Part shown: piece after piece, positions 47,031 through 57,529 of the stretch | Numbering within the stretch: the stretch's first letter is position 1 | How the letters are laid out: each line of letters opens with the position of its first letter | From: Halichondria panicea | Lineage: Eukaryota; Porifera; Demospongiae; Suberitida; Halichondriidae | Direction: 5' to 3' | Length of the DNA stretch: 64,000 nucleotides | Assembly (NCBI RefSeq): GCF_963675165.1 | Contig: NC_087383.1 | Coordinates: 4,122,979-4,186,978 of the forward strand | The notes under the pieces: generated by a model | Seen by the model: only the letters and a program-made list of their open reading frames with translations | Told to the model about the DNA's origin: nothing | The model's database searches: none | Made by a program: the position numbers and the translations under genes

Positions 47031-48215
47031 CAGGGGCGTAGCTACCATTGTTTCCTGGTTGCCCAGAAACCCCCCCAGGAGCTGCTGAGAAAATTGGGCA
47101 GGGCTCCCCAATAATTGAAATCAAGCAGCCCTGCCCATCTTTTCATGCACGTGGCTGCAAATCATGTAGCACCGTGAATCGTTTCACTTTGGCTAGCTTT
47201 GTCTCAGCTAGCTAGCTAGCTACCTCAAACAAAGAAGACCAAGACCTAAGTTCTAGTATCAATCCTGCATGCTCCAGTATTCTCAGACTCACAACTTTAT
47301 TCGATATTCAGGAAGGACAAGTTTAGAACAATCTCAGCCACATGAAACCTCTCAGGTAAATGTAATGGTGCTCAGCTAGACTAGCAATACACAATTGACA
47401 CCTGCCTTTTAGAATGTCTATAGCTAGCTAGACTAGCTAGACAGTCTAGCTAGCTTCTCACAAACATGTAAAAAAAGTCATTACAAACAATGAGCAGTAG
47501 GTGTAACCAGAGTAGGTGTGCCCCAATCAAGAAAGTGTGGCACCGGAAGTGGGCGTGGCTAAAATTTCCCGGCGCTACCGCGCTGGTTTTTCAAAGGAAA
47601 CCCTAGCCTCGGTCCCAGGCCGATTTTTTTTTAATAGAACGAAGTTGAAAAATACGGCCTGGTATTGATTGTATCTGGGCGTGGCAGGAACCGGAAACTA
47701 AAGCAGAGATTCTTCACACTTTGTTTCCTGTCATATTTCACCGTATAAGTTTAATACCGTAATTTAGCTCCGTGTATGCTCTGAAGTAACTGAAATCTAG
47801 CCATAGATTATCTAGCTAGCTAGCTACTGCAAGTTTAAGTTGTTCAGATTAACGTATACATTGTCTGCTTCACAAGAAGGCCCCACTCTCATTGCAAAAC
47901 AGGCCCAGCTCTTGTCAGAAGGAAGAAACGTCTTTGCCATGGTTTTCAACATGATATGGCAAGTCTCTTGCTTTCACTCACTGCCCTTTGTGATGGACTA
48001 CAAACTAGTAGGTAGGACCAACACTGCCGGCCCATGTAGATAGGTGTGTTGTTCTTGCAAATCTCTCTGCTTCTTGTTTTTTGGTTCCTAACCACGCCCA
48101 GATACACGCCCAGATACAATCAACACCAGGCCTAGTTGTCGGCCTAGCTAGAAACAACTCGGGCTGGAATCGAGGCTAAGGAAACCCCTGTGTCAAAAGT
48201 CTGGCTACGCCCCTG
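47031..48215. mobile_element. CAGGG-family element (1.2 kb) at the duplication edge
   Basis: Ends CAGGGGCGTAGC / GCTACGCCCCTG, flanked by CTTCC on both sides (47026-47030, 48216-48220). It lies 23 bp beyond the point where the copied block ends and has itself been entered by the RecQ-carrying element 47604-48178. No gene of its own seen. Confidence 0.82.
47604..48178 (+). mobile_element. RecQ-fragment-carrying element, 9 bp target duplication (575 bp)
   Basis: Starts TAGCCTCGGTCCCAGGCCGA and ends ATCGAGGCTA; flanked by AGGAAACCC on both sides (47595-47603, 48179-48187). Subterminal CCAGGCC..TATTGATTGTATCTGGGCGTGG and its inverse are shared with 56393-57188. The interior (about 47860-48040) reads on the plus strand LIAKQAQLLSEGRNVFAMVF, then LPFVMDYKLVGRTN, a worn version of the RecQ-like piece at 56.4-57.0 kb; the Walker A codons are ruined here. 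A 9 bp duplication is typical of Mutator-like elements, and gene capture would make it Pack-MULE-like. Confidence 0.78.
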
Positions 48216-49353
48216 CTTCCCCCCCCCCCCCCCCCTGAGAAAAGGTTTGGCCGGCATACTAATTTGTCACCTGGGTAAGAATGCAGAATAGATCTACTCA
48301 GTTTATGGTAGACTACATGATAAAGAATGGATGTTCAACCATAAATGCACTTTGATTTTCACATACCCGTACCCCACAGACTAAAGTATTACAGCATTCT
48401 CGGGCTGGAAGATGGTGAGTTAATTTATTAGCCATAGATTATTGTCTGGTTAATCTGTTGGTGCCTTGTAAGCATAGATCATGTTCTCTGTTCCTTTGCA
48501 CAGTTTGAGGCTGAGAATGCTGCCCTGTCTGAAATGAACCCGACGTATTCAAGTTTTCAAGTAAGATTACCATAAGACCTTTAATTAAAACAAAACTTTT
48601 TTTAAATATTTACTAAGCCAGAGGTCGCTTCTTTTGGAGGTTGAAAAATTGTGTTAAAAACCTGATGTCGTATCTAATTATGGATAGCTCTACTCAGTCT
48701 ATACTTGCCTCGATTTCTAGCCGCTTAAAAACGGGGAGTTAGAATCTGTATCTTAATCAATGCTAGGGTGTGTGCCTACATTAGTTTACCTCCATTTAAT
48801 ACGCGACATTAAAAAATAACTGTCAACGCAGCTGTCGCTACTTTTAGAAATTTACCTAACCTCGAAGGTGTCCTCTCTGGTGAGTGGGTTGGGCAAGTGT
48901 GTGCCTACAGCTGTGGACATGTAATTATTCTTAGCCAATTCTTGAGAGGCCACTAATAGCAAGAGTATAATAAGAGAGAGAGAGAGTATCCAACGTAGCA
49001 TAACATGCATTTGGAAAGTAGCGTAACTTCCTGCTTTGTAACTAACTGATCAATCCTAGTTCCTGGAGCCCTCAGGACAACAAAACTCATTGTCATTAAT
49101 TAATGATGTGTTTCAGACAGGGTGTCACGTTACTTTCCGAATATATCTGATGCAAGATAGCGATGCATTCAAACTCTCTCTTTTACTATGAGCTCTTGAC
49201 TGATTGTACTGCTCCCAGGGTTCATGTATAAAGATGTTTAGGATCAAGTATGTATGGTCGACTTTAACTGAGCACTCTTGTATTAGCCATAGTTATAAGC
49301 ACTGCAATAATTATGTCCTTAGACAAAGAACTTGCATGTCTGTTTTTGAGGTA

Positions 49354-49739
49354 CCGTATATCTTCTAATTTATCGCCTCGGACACTTCTGACACTTTTCT
49401 GGGCAATTTTCGTTGTTCTAATACAACGGATACTCTGGTGCTTTAATATTACATTTGTCCGGACAATACCTTGAAAAGTTGAGTTACATTCATAGCCGGC
49501 CAGTAATACTTCGAGTGCTGGTTAGATAGCTTTGAGTAACTAGTTTTAGATAGCTAGTGCAACTATTCAGTCGCACACTGTTCTATTAAACTTAGCTAGC
49601 TCGCATGCAGCTGCTTGCTTGTTTTAATTGTTTCCAGACACTTCGCATGCTCTATATATGTTAAAAAATCTGTTCCAATTATACGCAGACAATTTACAGA
49701 ATAATTACCTTTTGTTCTAATAAATTATAACATATACGG
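49354..49739. mobile_element. TA-flanked MITE (386 bp) in copy D
   Basis: Ends CCGTATATCTTCTAATTTAT / ATAAATTATAACATATACGG, flanked by TA (49352-49353, 49740-49741). Related in its terminal CCGTAT to the 1384-1582 element. No coding capacity. Absent from the equivalent interval of copy C near 36.3-37.1 kb, which instead carries a CAGGG element. Confidence 0.75.
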
Positions 49740-51644
49740 TACTTGTATCTAGTAATCTGCTTATTCATTGTCTAACTAATGTATAAGTTATTGCATGAAA
49801 CTCTTTTCTCAACTTAAATCTTCTGTCATTTGCAGTTGCACCTCGAGGGGAAGCTCAGAGTTCTGGAGAATTGGACCAACAGGCTGTAGCGCTGAGCTCA
49901 ATCACTTTTAGGAGTACAATCAATATGTCTTTGAGCAGTATTGGTCTCCAGAGTTGAGAGAGCTGATATCATCACACTATATAGGGAAAGGTAAAGTTGT
50001 TTCTTATATAGTTTTGATCTAGTTGGTAGAAGATTCAGAAGACCTAACACCGTGTAGGCTTTAGCTGATAGTAAGCCTCTCCCATTTTCATATTCGATTG
50101 CACATAAAGCCCAAGATCTTTGTTTATCAGAGAGTACCTGCATTTCATGTGACTCATCAATAGCAACTGAATGCCATGGCCTATACCATTGATGCTCACA
50201 ACAAAAGCCCCTTGCTGGTACATTGCTAAGATGGTGGTGGGCATTTCAAGCAAATCAGCAATATGGGCGTGAGATTATTCTCTGATACGTTTGATGGTCA
50301 AACGCTGTGAAAATAGATTTTCTTTATGCATGATCCAGCAAGTGTGCATGTGGAGGGTTGGGCAGGTTGTCTAGAGGAGCAGAAGTTCATTTAGATTCGT
50401 TAAAGTGTTGTACACCAAGTGGTGTGTGGTGTTTTATTGGTGAGCATTTTTAGTTAGTTACATGTATGTGGTACGAATAAAATAGTACATGTATTTCATG
50501 CTTGTGCACAGTTCAATTCCAGTGCTTTACAATTCTCATTCTCCTCACAGCAGCTGTCCAGACGGAGGACCATGTGTCAGAGTCTTCTCTCACGTGACAC
50601 TGCGTCCCACCAGCCCTGGTCTGAGGCCCCTCCCCCATAACCTCCTCTCTTACTTTAGCCCCACTCAAATCCTCAACCAAGTCCGTATCTTTTGCTCCAA
50701 GATCATGTAACGAGTCCTTCAAAGTGCACTTCACTCGTACTAGATTCATGAAGTTCCTGAATGAGCAGGAGGTGAGAGGAGGAATGTTTGTGCTCAAATA
50801 CCAGATTTTACTTTAATGACCCTTTACCTGTCAATGTGGATCAATTGCAATGTTGTTTGGGAGTAGATCTTTACCAAATGCATAATAATTATGTTTTCAT
50901 ACCTCCTAGATTGGCACAGTGAGTACCGAGCAGCCGCATTTCATGGTGAGTTTTTGCAGTAACGTCCAGCAGCAATCCGTGCTAAACCAAATGGTCGGTA
51001 TATCGAGGTGGCCGTACTTTAGAGAGCCAGAATAGCGAGAGTCTACTGTACCTTTATTATAACTACTGTACCACTACCACGATACTGTGATGGTTGTATC
51101 TGTATACCTGTGTGTGTACATGACCACCATGCAATCTATTACCCAGTCTGCTGTGCAAGAGAGACTTGTGATGGAGGAAGAGCTCAAGAAGGCACTGGAT
51201 CGCTGTAAGGAGTTGGAGCAGAGCAGTGTGCCTGCAGTGGACGGGGTGGACATATTCGAGTGCTACAAAGTAACGGGAGAAGGAAGAGTACTTGAAACAG
51301 GTGATAAAGTGGTACAGCACCGTACGTATAGCGTCCTGGGTATAGTTTCCGTGGGCAAGCTAAACCTTAACGAATATTTATCACTCACGAAAACGTAAGC
51401 ATGGTTGACCGGAACGCATGCAATGCAGTGAAGCAAAGGCAATTTTTACACACAAAATCACTGCTGCACCATGCCTACGTTTTTGTCTCGGATTTTTCAT
51501 CCCACGAAAATGACCTGCTATTACAGTATGTACTGATTAAGGCTTAGGCAAAATACACAATACATGATGCCGATTGTGTCTAGAGACTATTGCCCGTTTT
51601 TTTTCCCATATAAAGGTTGCATTTCTGGTACTGTATCAGTTAGT

Positions 51645-51877
51645 CAGGGTTTCATCTAGTGGGGGGGGTGGTTCTTCCCCCCCATGTTGTAGAATAATGA
51701 CATCATCACATTAGTACTACATGTCACCACATTAGTTAACTAAAGGTAGATATCTCTACTGTGATGCGTTAGGTTAAGCATGGTGTAATCAATTTAAAAA
51801 TAAAAAAGTGGGCATAGCCAAACATTTTGTGACGCGCTTACGCACTCTCAAATCTCCCCCCCCTAGATGAAACCCTG
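51645..51877. mobile_element. CAGGG-family MITE (233 bp)
   Basis: Ends CAGGGTTTCATCTAGTGGGG / CCCCCCCTAGATGAAACCCTG (one base difference), flanked by TTAGT on both sides (51640-51644, 51878-51882). The interior is non-coding. Confidence 0.85.
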
Positions 51878-53167
51878 TTAGTGTATTAGAGAGTACAAGA
51901 ATGATTTGTCAGAACAATCTCATGTACCTCTTTGGTAAACATACACTAACTGTGTTGTACTGACTTTCATTGAATCACACTGTATCACACGTCACTCCCC
52001 TTGCAGCTGTACAATGAAGTACATAGCTGCGATAAAATCCTTCGATGTTGTGGATAGGCAATCAGCTGTCTACTGACCAGGTGTGTGTGGGCGGGGGGGT
52101 AGAATGGATTGTGCGCTCAATAAGTGATAATCCTTATTAGTTGCTTAAAACCTGATACACAATTTCAGTCAATCAATTTTTCCATGCCCCACAGAGACGT
52201 AACTTATAGCTGTGCTCCATTTACCTCGGCTGGAAAAAATGTGAGTCAATTAGTGACTTTCTATGACATTTATTCCCGGAACTGAATCATAATATGACTC
52301 TCACTGTTCCCCCCCACAGAGGGTTCTTCCTGCGAGCATCGACAGTGGACTCCCCGGACAGATAGCTGGGTATCGACGCATACTCTGACGTGATGAAACC
52401 AATCATCTGCATTAGTGTCCATGGAGATATGCCCCACCCACTCTGTGAGTCTCCACCTAGGTACTGGAGAGTGCATAGCAGATACTAATATACTTGTGTT
52501 TGTGTGCTTAGATCTTTAATACGGGCTGTCTATATACTAAATAGAATATAATTATGCTTTCAATTCCTGCGTACATTGGTGTGTCACGGTATTGATGTTA
52601 AGAGCTTCGTATGTCTCTCATCATTGATGTACTATTCTGGGAATCCCTCTACTATGATCAAACAACATGATAATCATCGACATGTGCTGTTAATATTATT
52701 GCTCTTGTACGTACTTTGTCCAGCTTCTACTACTAATCTATTTCAGAGTGAGGCTATTGACTTATTTTATGCCTCTATGTGTAACGTTAAGCGCTATGTT
52801 AACACTCCCCCAGGTTCAGAAATGTTGTGTTTAAGATCACGTCAGTGGATGTGAGCAAGTTTGAGGTGTCTGGTCGTTTCCTGGGCAGGTAGATAGAGAA
52901 GGTGGAGCTGGTCTTCCAGGTGAGGGGAGCAATAAAGGGAGTACTAATATAATTTTGTGTTATGTAGAATACATGCATTCTTTGTCTTATACCAGTTGAA
53001 GTGTTTCACTGCCCTCTCTTCTCCCCACACAGGACCTCCTTCAGCTGCAATACAAGGGCCTGGCAATCATGAAGATGTTTGGAAGGGCCAAAGTGAACGT
53101 TAATCTGCTCATCTTCCTCATAAACAATAATCGTCAGAGCGTTAAATTGGATTTTTCATTAGCATAA

Positions 53168-53387
53168 TATATTCATTGACAATTCACAGCAGTGCATTTG
53201 AGCATTGAATTATTTATATCATCTGCATGTACTATTGACACGTTGATTAACGACCTAATGTTCTAACATATACTATTATAGTACTTCGCTACTTTTCTCT
53301 AAATAATTAATATAAATGCAGCAATTTTCAAAAAATAATTTAAAATCATGGTCGACCATTGAATGCTTTTAGTAGTAACAAACAACA
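53168..53387. other. Gap between kinesin copy D and NLR-D
   Basis: AT-rich, no gene. It corresponds to 4532-4879 in copy A by position only; little sequence match is visible. Confidence 0.5.
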
Positions 53388-56300
53388 TTAGAATCCACGC
53401 ACAACAATCTCAGGTAGTCTATTTCTCTTCCTCTCTTTGTTAGCGTCCCTGAATACTGTCTTGATACAGGATCTTAGGTGGACGGGTATCCACAATAGTG
53501 TCAGTTCAGAGCAGTGGGTGGTTAGATGTCTGGCAAGCGTCTTCATTCCATCTTCTGTTATTGAGGCATTACTCCATATGTGCAGTGTTTCAATCTTGTT
53601 GATCAGTCCAGTTGATAGCTCCTCGATACTCTGATCAGTCAGTTTACAGGGACCCAAGTTCAATTTTTTCAGAGTCTTATTGACTGCAAGTCCAGCAGCA
53701 ATGTGACGACAGCTAGTTACTGTGTTTTCAGACAAATTAAGATATTCGAGAGAATTGTTTGTATTCAGAAGTTGATAAAGGGCAGCTCCATTGTCGTTTG
53801 ATATTGTTAGTGAGCAATTGCGCAGGTTCAGTGTCTTTAATGATGTGTTAGTTGACAAGGCCTCACAGAGTGTGCGAAGTCCACTGTTACCAATGGCATT
53901 ATAAGACAAAACCAATTCTGATATTGAACTAGTGTTCTCGATAATCTCAGCGATGTGTATCCCTTCTGTAGGTATATCATTATTAGAGTTGGGACACTTG
54001 GAGAGTCCTCGGGCCAGAAATTTGCAGCCTTGGTCACCAATAGAGCAATTGCTGAGGCTAAGTGTGAATCTATTACTGGTGTTGGAACAAACTGATGCGA
54101 AATATCCAACAGAGAGGCAGTCAATAGGATTCATTGTAGTGTGATCAAGATCTAGATTGTGATTAAGAAGATTAGCCACAAACACACACAGTGACGAGTC
54201 TTCAGCTTCGTACAAACAATTGATGAGGGACAACAAAAGGGGCTTCGGCTCACCATACTTCTTCTCTTTCTCAGTTTTGACAATCTTTCTGACCAGATCA
54301 AAAACAGTGGCTGGAACTGGACATAACAATCGAGGTAGCAAGCTGAGGATTGGTCTACTAGTTTTCAGTTTGGTGATACCAGCATAAAACTGGAAGACTG
54401 CACTGAATCGAGGATTCCCGAAGAGCTTCTGGAATACAGAAATTTGTTGCTTGGGAGACATGAGAGAGATGTGGATTGCTGCTAGCAGCTCTTGAATAGA
54501 CAAGTGGAGAAAGCAGTAGTAAACCAAATGACCATCGCTAATGATACTGGGAACAGTTTGTAATAATCCAACTTTTGAAATGTCCTTCGTAATGCGAAGA
54601 GCGGCCAAATCACCATCAGTAAATGTCGCTTTATTTTGTTCAATCCCATGATATGCAAGTTGACACATTTGTACAGTCTCTGTTCTGATTTCCGAGGGCA
54701 GTGAGTCTGGGGATGTGATGTCTCCCACTGGAATGGTGTTCCTCAACTTCTCCTGGAGGTATCTCTTGAGAGAGCTCTGGACCACTGATGTGAATATTTC
54801 GTGGTTGGATGTGGGGAGTGAGTGGTTATCAGAAAGGAAGCAATTAACGATGATGGAAGCATTGAGGGGGAGGTAGCAGCTACCTTCTACCGCTGGGTTC
54901 TCTCGAATTCTCTCCAGTAGAGTCTGCACAGCTTGTGAGTCACCTTCCAGACACTCGGTAAAGTACTGTTCTAGTTCATGTGGATTGAACCCCAACACCT
55001 CCACCCTGGACGAGACTAGTGGGTGGAGCTCAGCTGAAGATGACGGTCGAGATGTTACAATCAGGGTGGATTTGTGAAGCGGACGTTCTTGTGACATGTC
55101 TGGTCGAATTAGTTTGTTGATGATTGAGTCTCTAGGGAGGTCAGAAGGAAGTTCGTCCCATCCGTCCAGCACCCACAGTACACCTTTGCCATACAATGAC
55201 ATACATGTAATTGCAGTCTCTGTTTCATTAGCCATCGCTTTGTTTGTGCAGGGAAGTATGTCAGCAATTGTCTTTGCTTCTCTAACGAGGGGATCTCTCA
55301 GTCTCACGAGGATTGCAATATCGAACTCTTGGAACAGTTTCCCCTTTGCCCACTCCTGACAGATGTGTAGAGCAAGGGTGCTCTTACCAGAGCCGGGAGC
55401 TCCTTCAATCAGCACAAAGTGTCTTCTATCTCCAATCTCAGAGAAAATGTTAGTCAAGTTAACCGGAGTTTTTTTAAGTAAAATATCGTCAATTTTTCCT
55501 GTGATTGTTAGTTTAACAAATTCATCGTCGATTCTTCCTCTCTGTATTTTCTCCTTCTGAATCATGGCCAGTTTAAAGACTTTGTTTGTTGAGACGGGAG
55601 GCCATTGTGTGGCTGATGTGGATACTTGTGTTTTGTAGCAACTTTGTAGGTAGTCCCTGTACGAGGACAGCTTGTGGTTCAGCAGGACCCTCTCTCGGGA
55701 GGGGGGACACGAGGTGGTGGAGTCTGGGGAAAAAAACAATAGGTGAGTACCATTCCTAGTGATCTTAATACAGAATAGGTGTAATAATAGCAATTAAGTT
55801 GAAGAGTCCCTTATTTGGTTGCAATCACTCCCACACCGTATGGTACCACAATGACCACACTCTCACATGACAGACTCACATTTGTCAGACAAGTACTTGC
55901 ACACTTGAACAGCAACGTCTCCTTTAAGCAGGGAGAGTATGATGAGTAGCAGAGCTTGGAAGGTGGCTTGTAGTTGGTTCTTGTTCTGCCAGTATTCTAG
56001 GGCAAGTTTCATTCCGGCTTGAGTGCGGTTTAGACGTGTTTTAGCCTTCACTTCGCTTACGTCAGTTTTCTGTCCAGGTGACAGCTCCAGCTTTTCAAGA
56101 TAGTCATCAGTGTTATCGAAACATGCTGCTAACTCAGGTAAATCTGGTTCCTTTATTGCTGTATTGAGCTGCTCATCAGTCAGTTTCAATTCTGTCTTCA
56201 GATCATCAATTGTGAGCTCTGAGGGAATTCACCATTAAAAATAGTAATAATTTTGTAGCAGTGAGTCAGTGGACTCTAATATCTGTCTATGCACGTCATA

Positions 56301-57315
56301 TCAATAGTTGTTATACTACCAAAGGTGAAAGTGGTGTAGAACCATAGATGATATAGATATAGATCTAGTGCTGATGTCAGTATAGTAGAACCTAGCCTCG
56401 ATCCCAGGCCGATCCGTCTCCAATTGAACGCTAGGTCGCCTACTAGGCCTGGTATTGATTGTATTTGGGCGTGATCTGGGCGTGGTTTTTTAATAAATTG
56501 ACTCTGGTACAACAAAAAATGAATCCTCCAACAGTGGTCTTCAACAACAGCCTCTGGGGCAGTATACAGCAGGAAATACTTCCCAGAAGACACTTCTTTG
56601 GCAGTGGCAACCAAATTTTTGTCGATTCCTTTATTGCTACTGAGCTACTGAGGATGGCAGCAGAAACACCTCTATTGTTTAGACTCCTGCTTGGACAATT
56701 ATGAGTCTCATGACGAGAGATACAAGGGGAGAGACAATTAACAAGAACAACACTTTTGTCAACAGGAGGAGCCTTGGTCCTACCTAGCTTGTAGTCCATT
56801 AAAAAGGGTAGCAACTGATATAGCAGAGAGACTTGCCATACCCCGTTGGGAACCAGATAAACACGTCCCTTCCCTCAAACAGGAGCTTGAGAGCCTGGGC
56901 CTGTTCTGCCATGAGAGTGAGGCCATCTTGCTTCAAACAAACAACGCGTTGCATGCCATAGCTAGCTAGCTATAAATTGAGAACATGACACGGAGCTACA
57001 TTACTGTAAGTTTTACGGGAGTAAAATGCCTCTACGTACACCTTTAGTATTACAGAAAAAAACAGGAAACAAAATGTGAAGAATCTCTGCTTTAGTTTCC
57101 GGTTCCTGCCACGCCCAGATACAATCAATACCAGGCCGTATTTTTCAACTTCGTTCTATTAAAAAAAATCGGCCTGGGACCGAGGCTAAGTAGAACCAAG
57201 ATCTAGATCCCGAGCGAGCTAGATATAGGGCATGTGTCATGTGTAATTGTGTGTACTAATCTAACTGAATCATTCAAGGACTTAGATTACCTTGATTTTG
57301 CTCTTTAGCGGCCAT
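53388..57315 (-). CDS. NLR-D: death-like / NACHT / LRR receptor, intact
   Basis: Exons 57315-57291 (MAAKEQNQ), 56218-55880 and 55723-53388 join in phase 1 with GT-AG ends to give 899 aa. The death-like exon is nearly the same as in NLR-A. NACHT: GAPGSGKST, LWVLDGWDELPSDL, LIVTSRPSSS. The LRR part is shorter than in NLR-A by about two repeats (LVLSYNAIGNSGLRTLCEAL, LNLSENTVTSCRHIAAGL). A two-residue addition (TCM) precedes SLYGKGV. Intron 1 is 1072 bp, against 110 bp in NLR-A, because of the RecQ-carrying element. Clearly diverged from NLR-A and NLR-C along its length, so it is the oldest split among those three. Head-to-head with EFR3 at 57530. Confidence 0.88.
56393..57188 (-). mobile_element. 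RecQ-fragment-carrying element in NLR-D intron 1 (796 bp)
   Basis: Starts TAGCCTCGATCCCAGGCCGA and ends GACCGAGGCTA; flanked by AGTAGAACC on both sides (56384-56392, 57189-57197). On the minus strand the interior reads LTLMAEQAQALKLLFEGRDV followed by FIWFPTGYGKSLCY (about 56935-56815; PTGYGKS is a RecQ-type Walker A), a stop, then MDYKLGR, KSVVLV, and further on SGKYFLLYTAPEAVVEDHCW (about 56580-56520), which matches the RecQ-helicase Y.L.Y.TPE region. The captured piece is frame-broken. The element lies in the same orientation as the NLR and is removed with the intron. Confidence 0.82.
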
Positions 57316-57529
57316 TCCAACATGTACATCTAGTTTGTTTACTTGCCAGAGTTTGTTTACTTGCTTGGCTAGTTCCCTGCAGTGGACCACTCCCTTTAGT
57401 TGTGAGAGGGTGTGGTTGTTTAATAATTATTTCACATGCATCTGGCCAGCTCTACTGTAAAACCTCTGCTCTCACGTTAAGTTTACAGCTTGGTCTACTA
57501 TCAATCAAGACACAGAACTAGATCTAACT
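57316..57529. promoter_or_regulatory. Bidirectional promoter of NLR-D and EFR3
   Basis: 214 bp between the two start codons on opposite strands. The 19 bp inverted repeat of the NLR-A promoter is not present here. No core motif can be assigned with confidence. Confidence 0.45.

Larger units (their letters stand above)
48380..53167 (+). pseudogene. Kinesin-like tail pseudogene, copy D
   Basis: More diverged third copy. Pieces: FEAENAALSEMNP (about 48505), LHLEGKLRVLENW (about 49836), KFLNEQ..KFLNEQE-type exon (about 50540-50770), VQERLVMEEELKKALDRCKE followed by LEQSSVPAVDGVDIFECYKV (about 51146-51275, intact here but broken in copies A and C), an acidic exon near 52320-52445, NVVFKITSVDVSKFEVSGRF followed by LGR, a stop, and IEKVELVFQ (about 52817-52920), and a last exon from 53033 (DLLQLQYKGLAIMKMF) to a stop at 53165-53167. 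The MEEEL exon in this copy shows that the ancestral gene had a continuous coiled coil. Frames are still broken in at least two places. Confidence 0.55.

Noticed and set aside
51320-51540. Possible CCGTATAGCG-type MITE
   Set aside because: The ends (CGTATAGCG..TTTCCGTGGG; CCCACGAAAATGACCTGCTAT) suggest an old family member, but the arms mismatch and no TA pair could be fixed.
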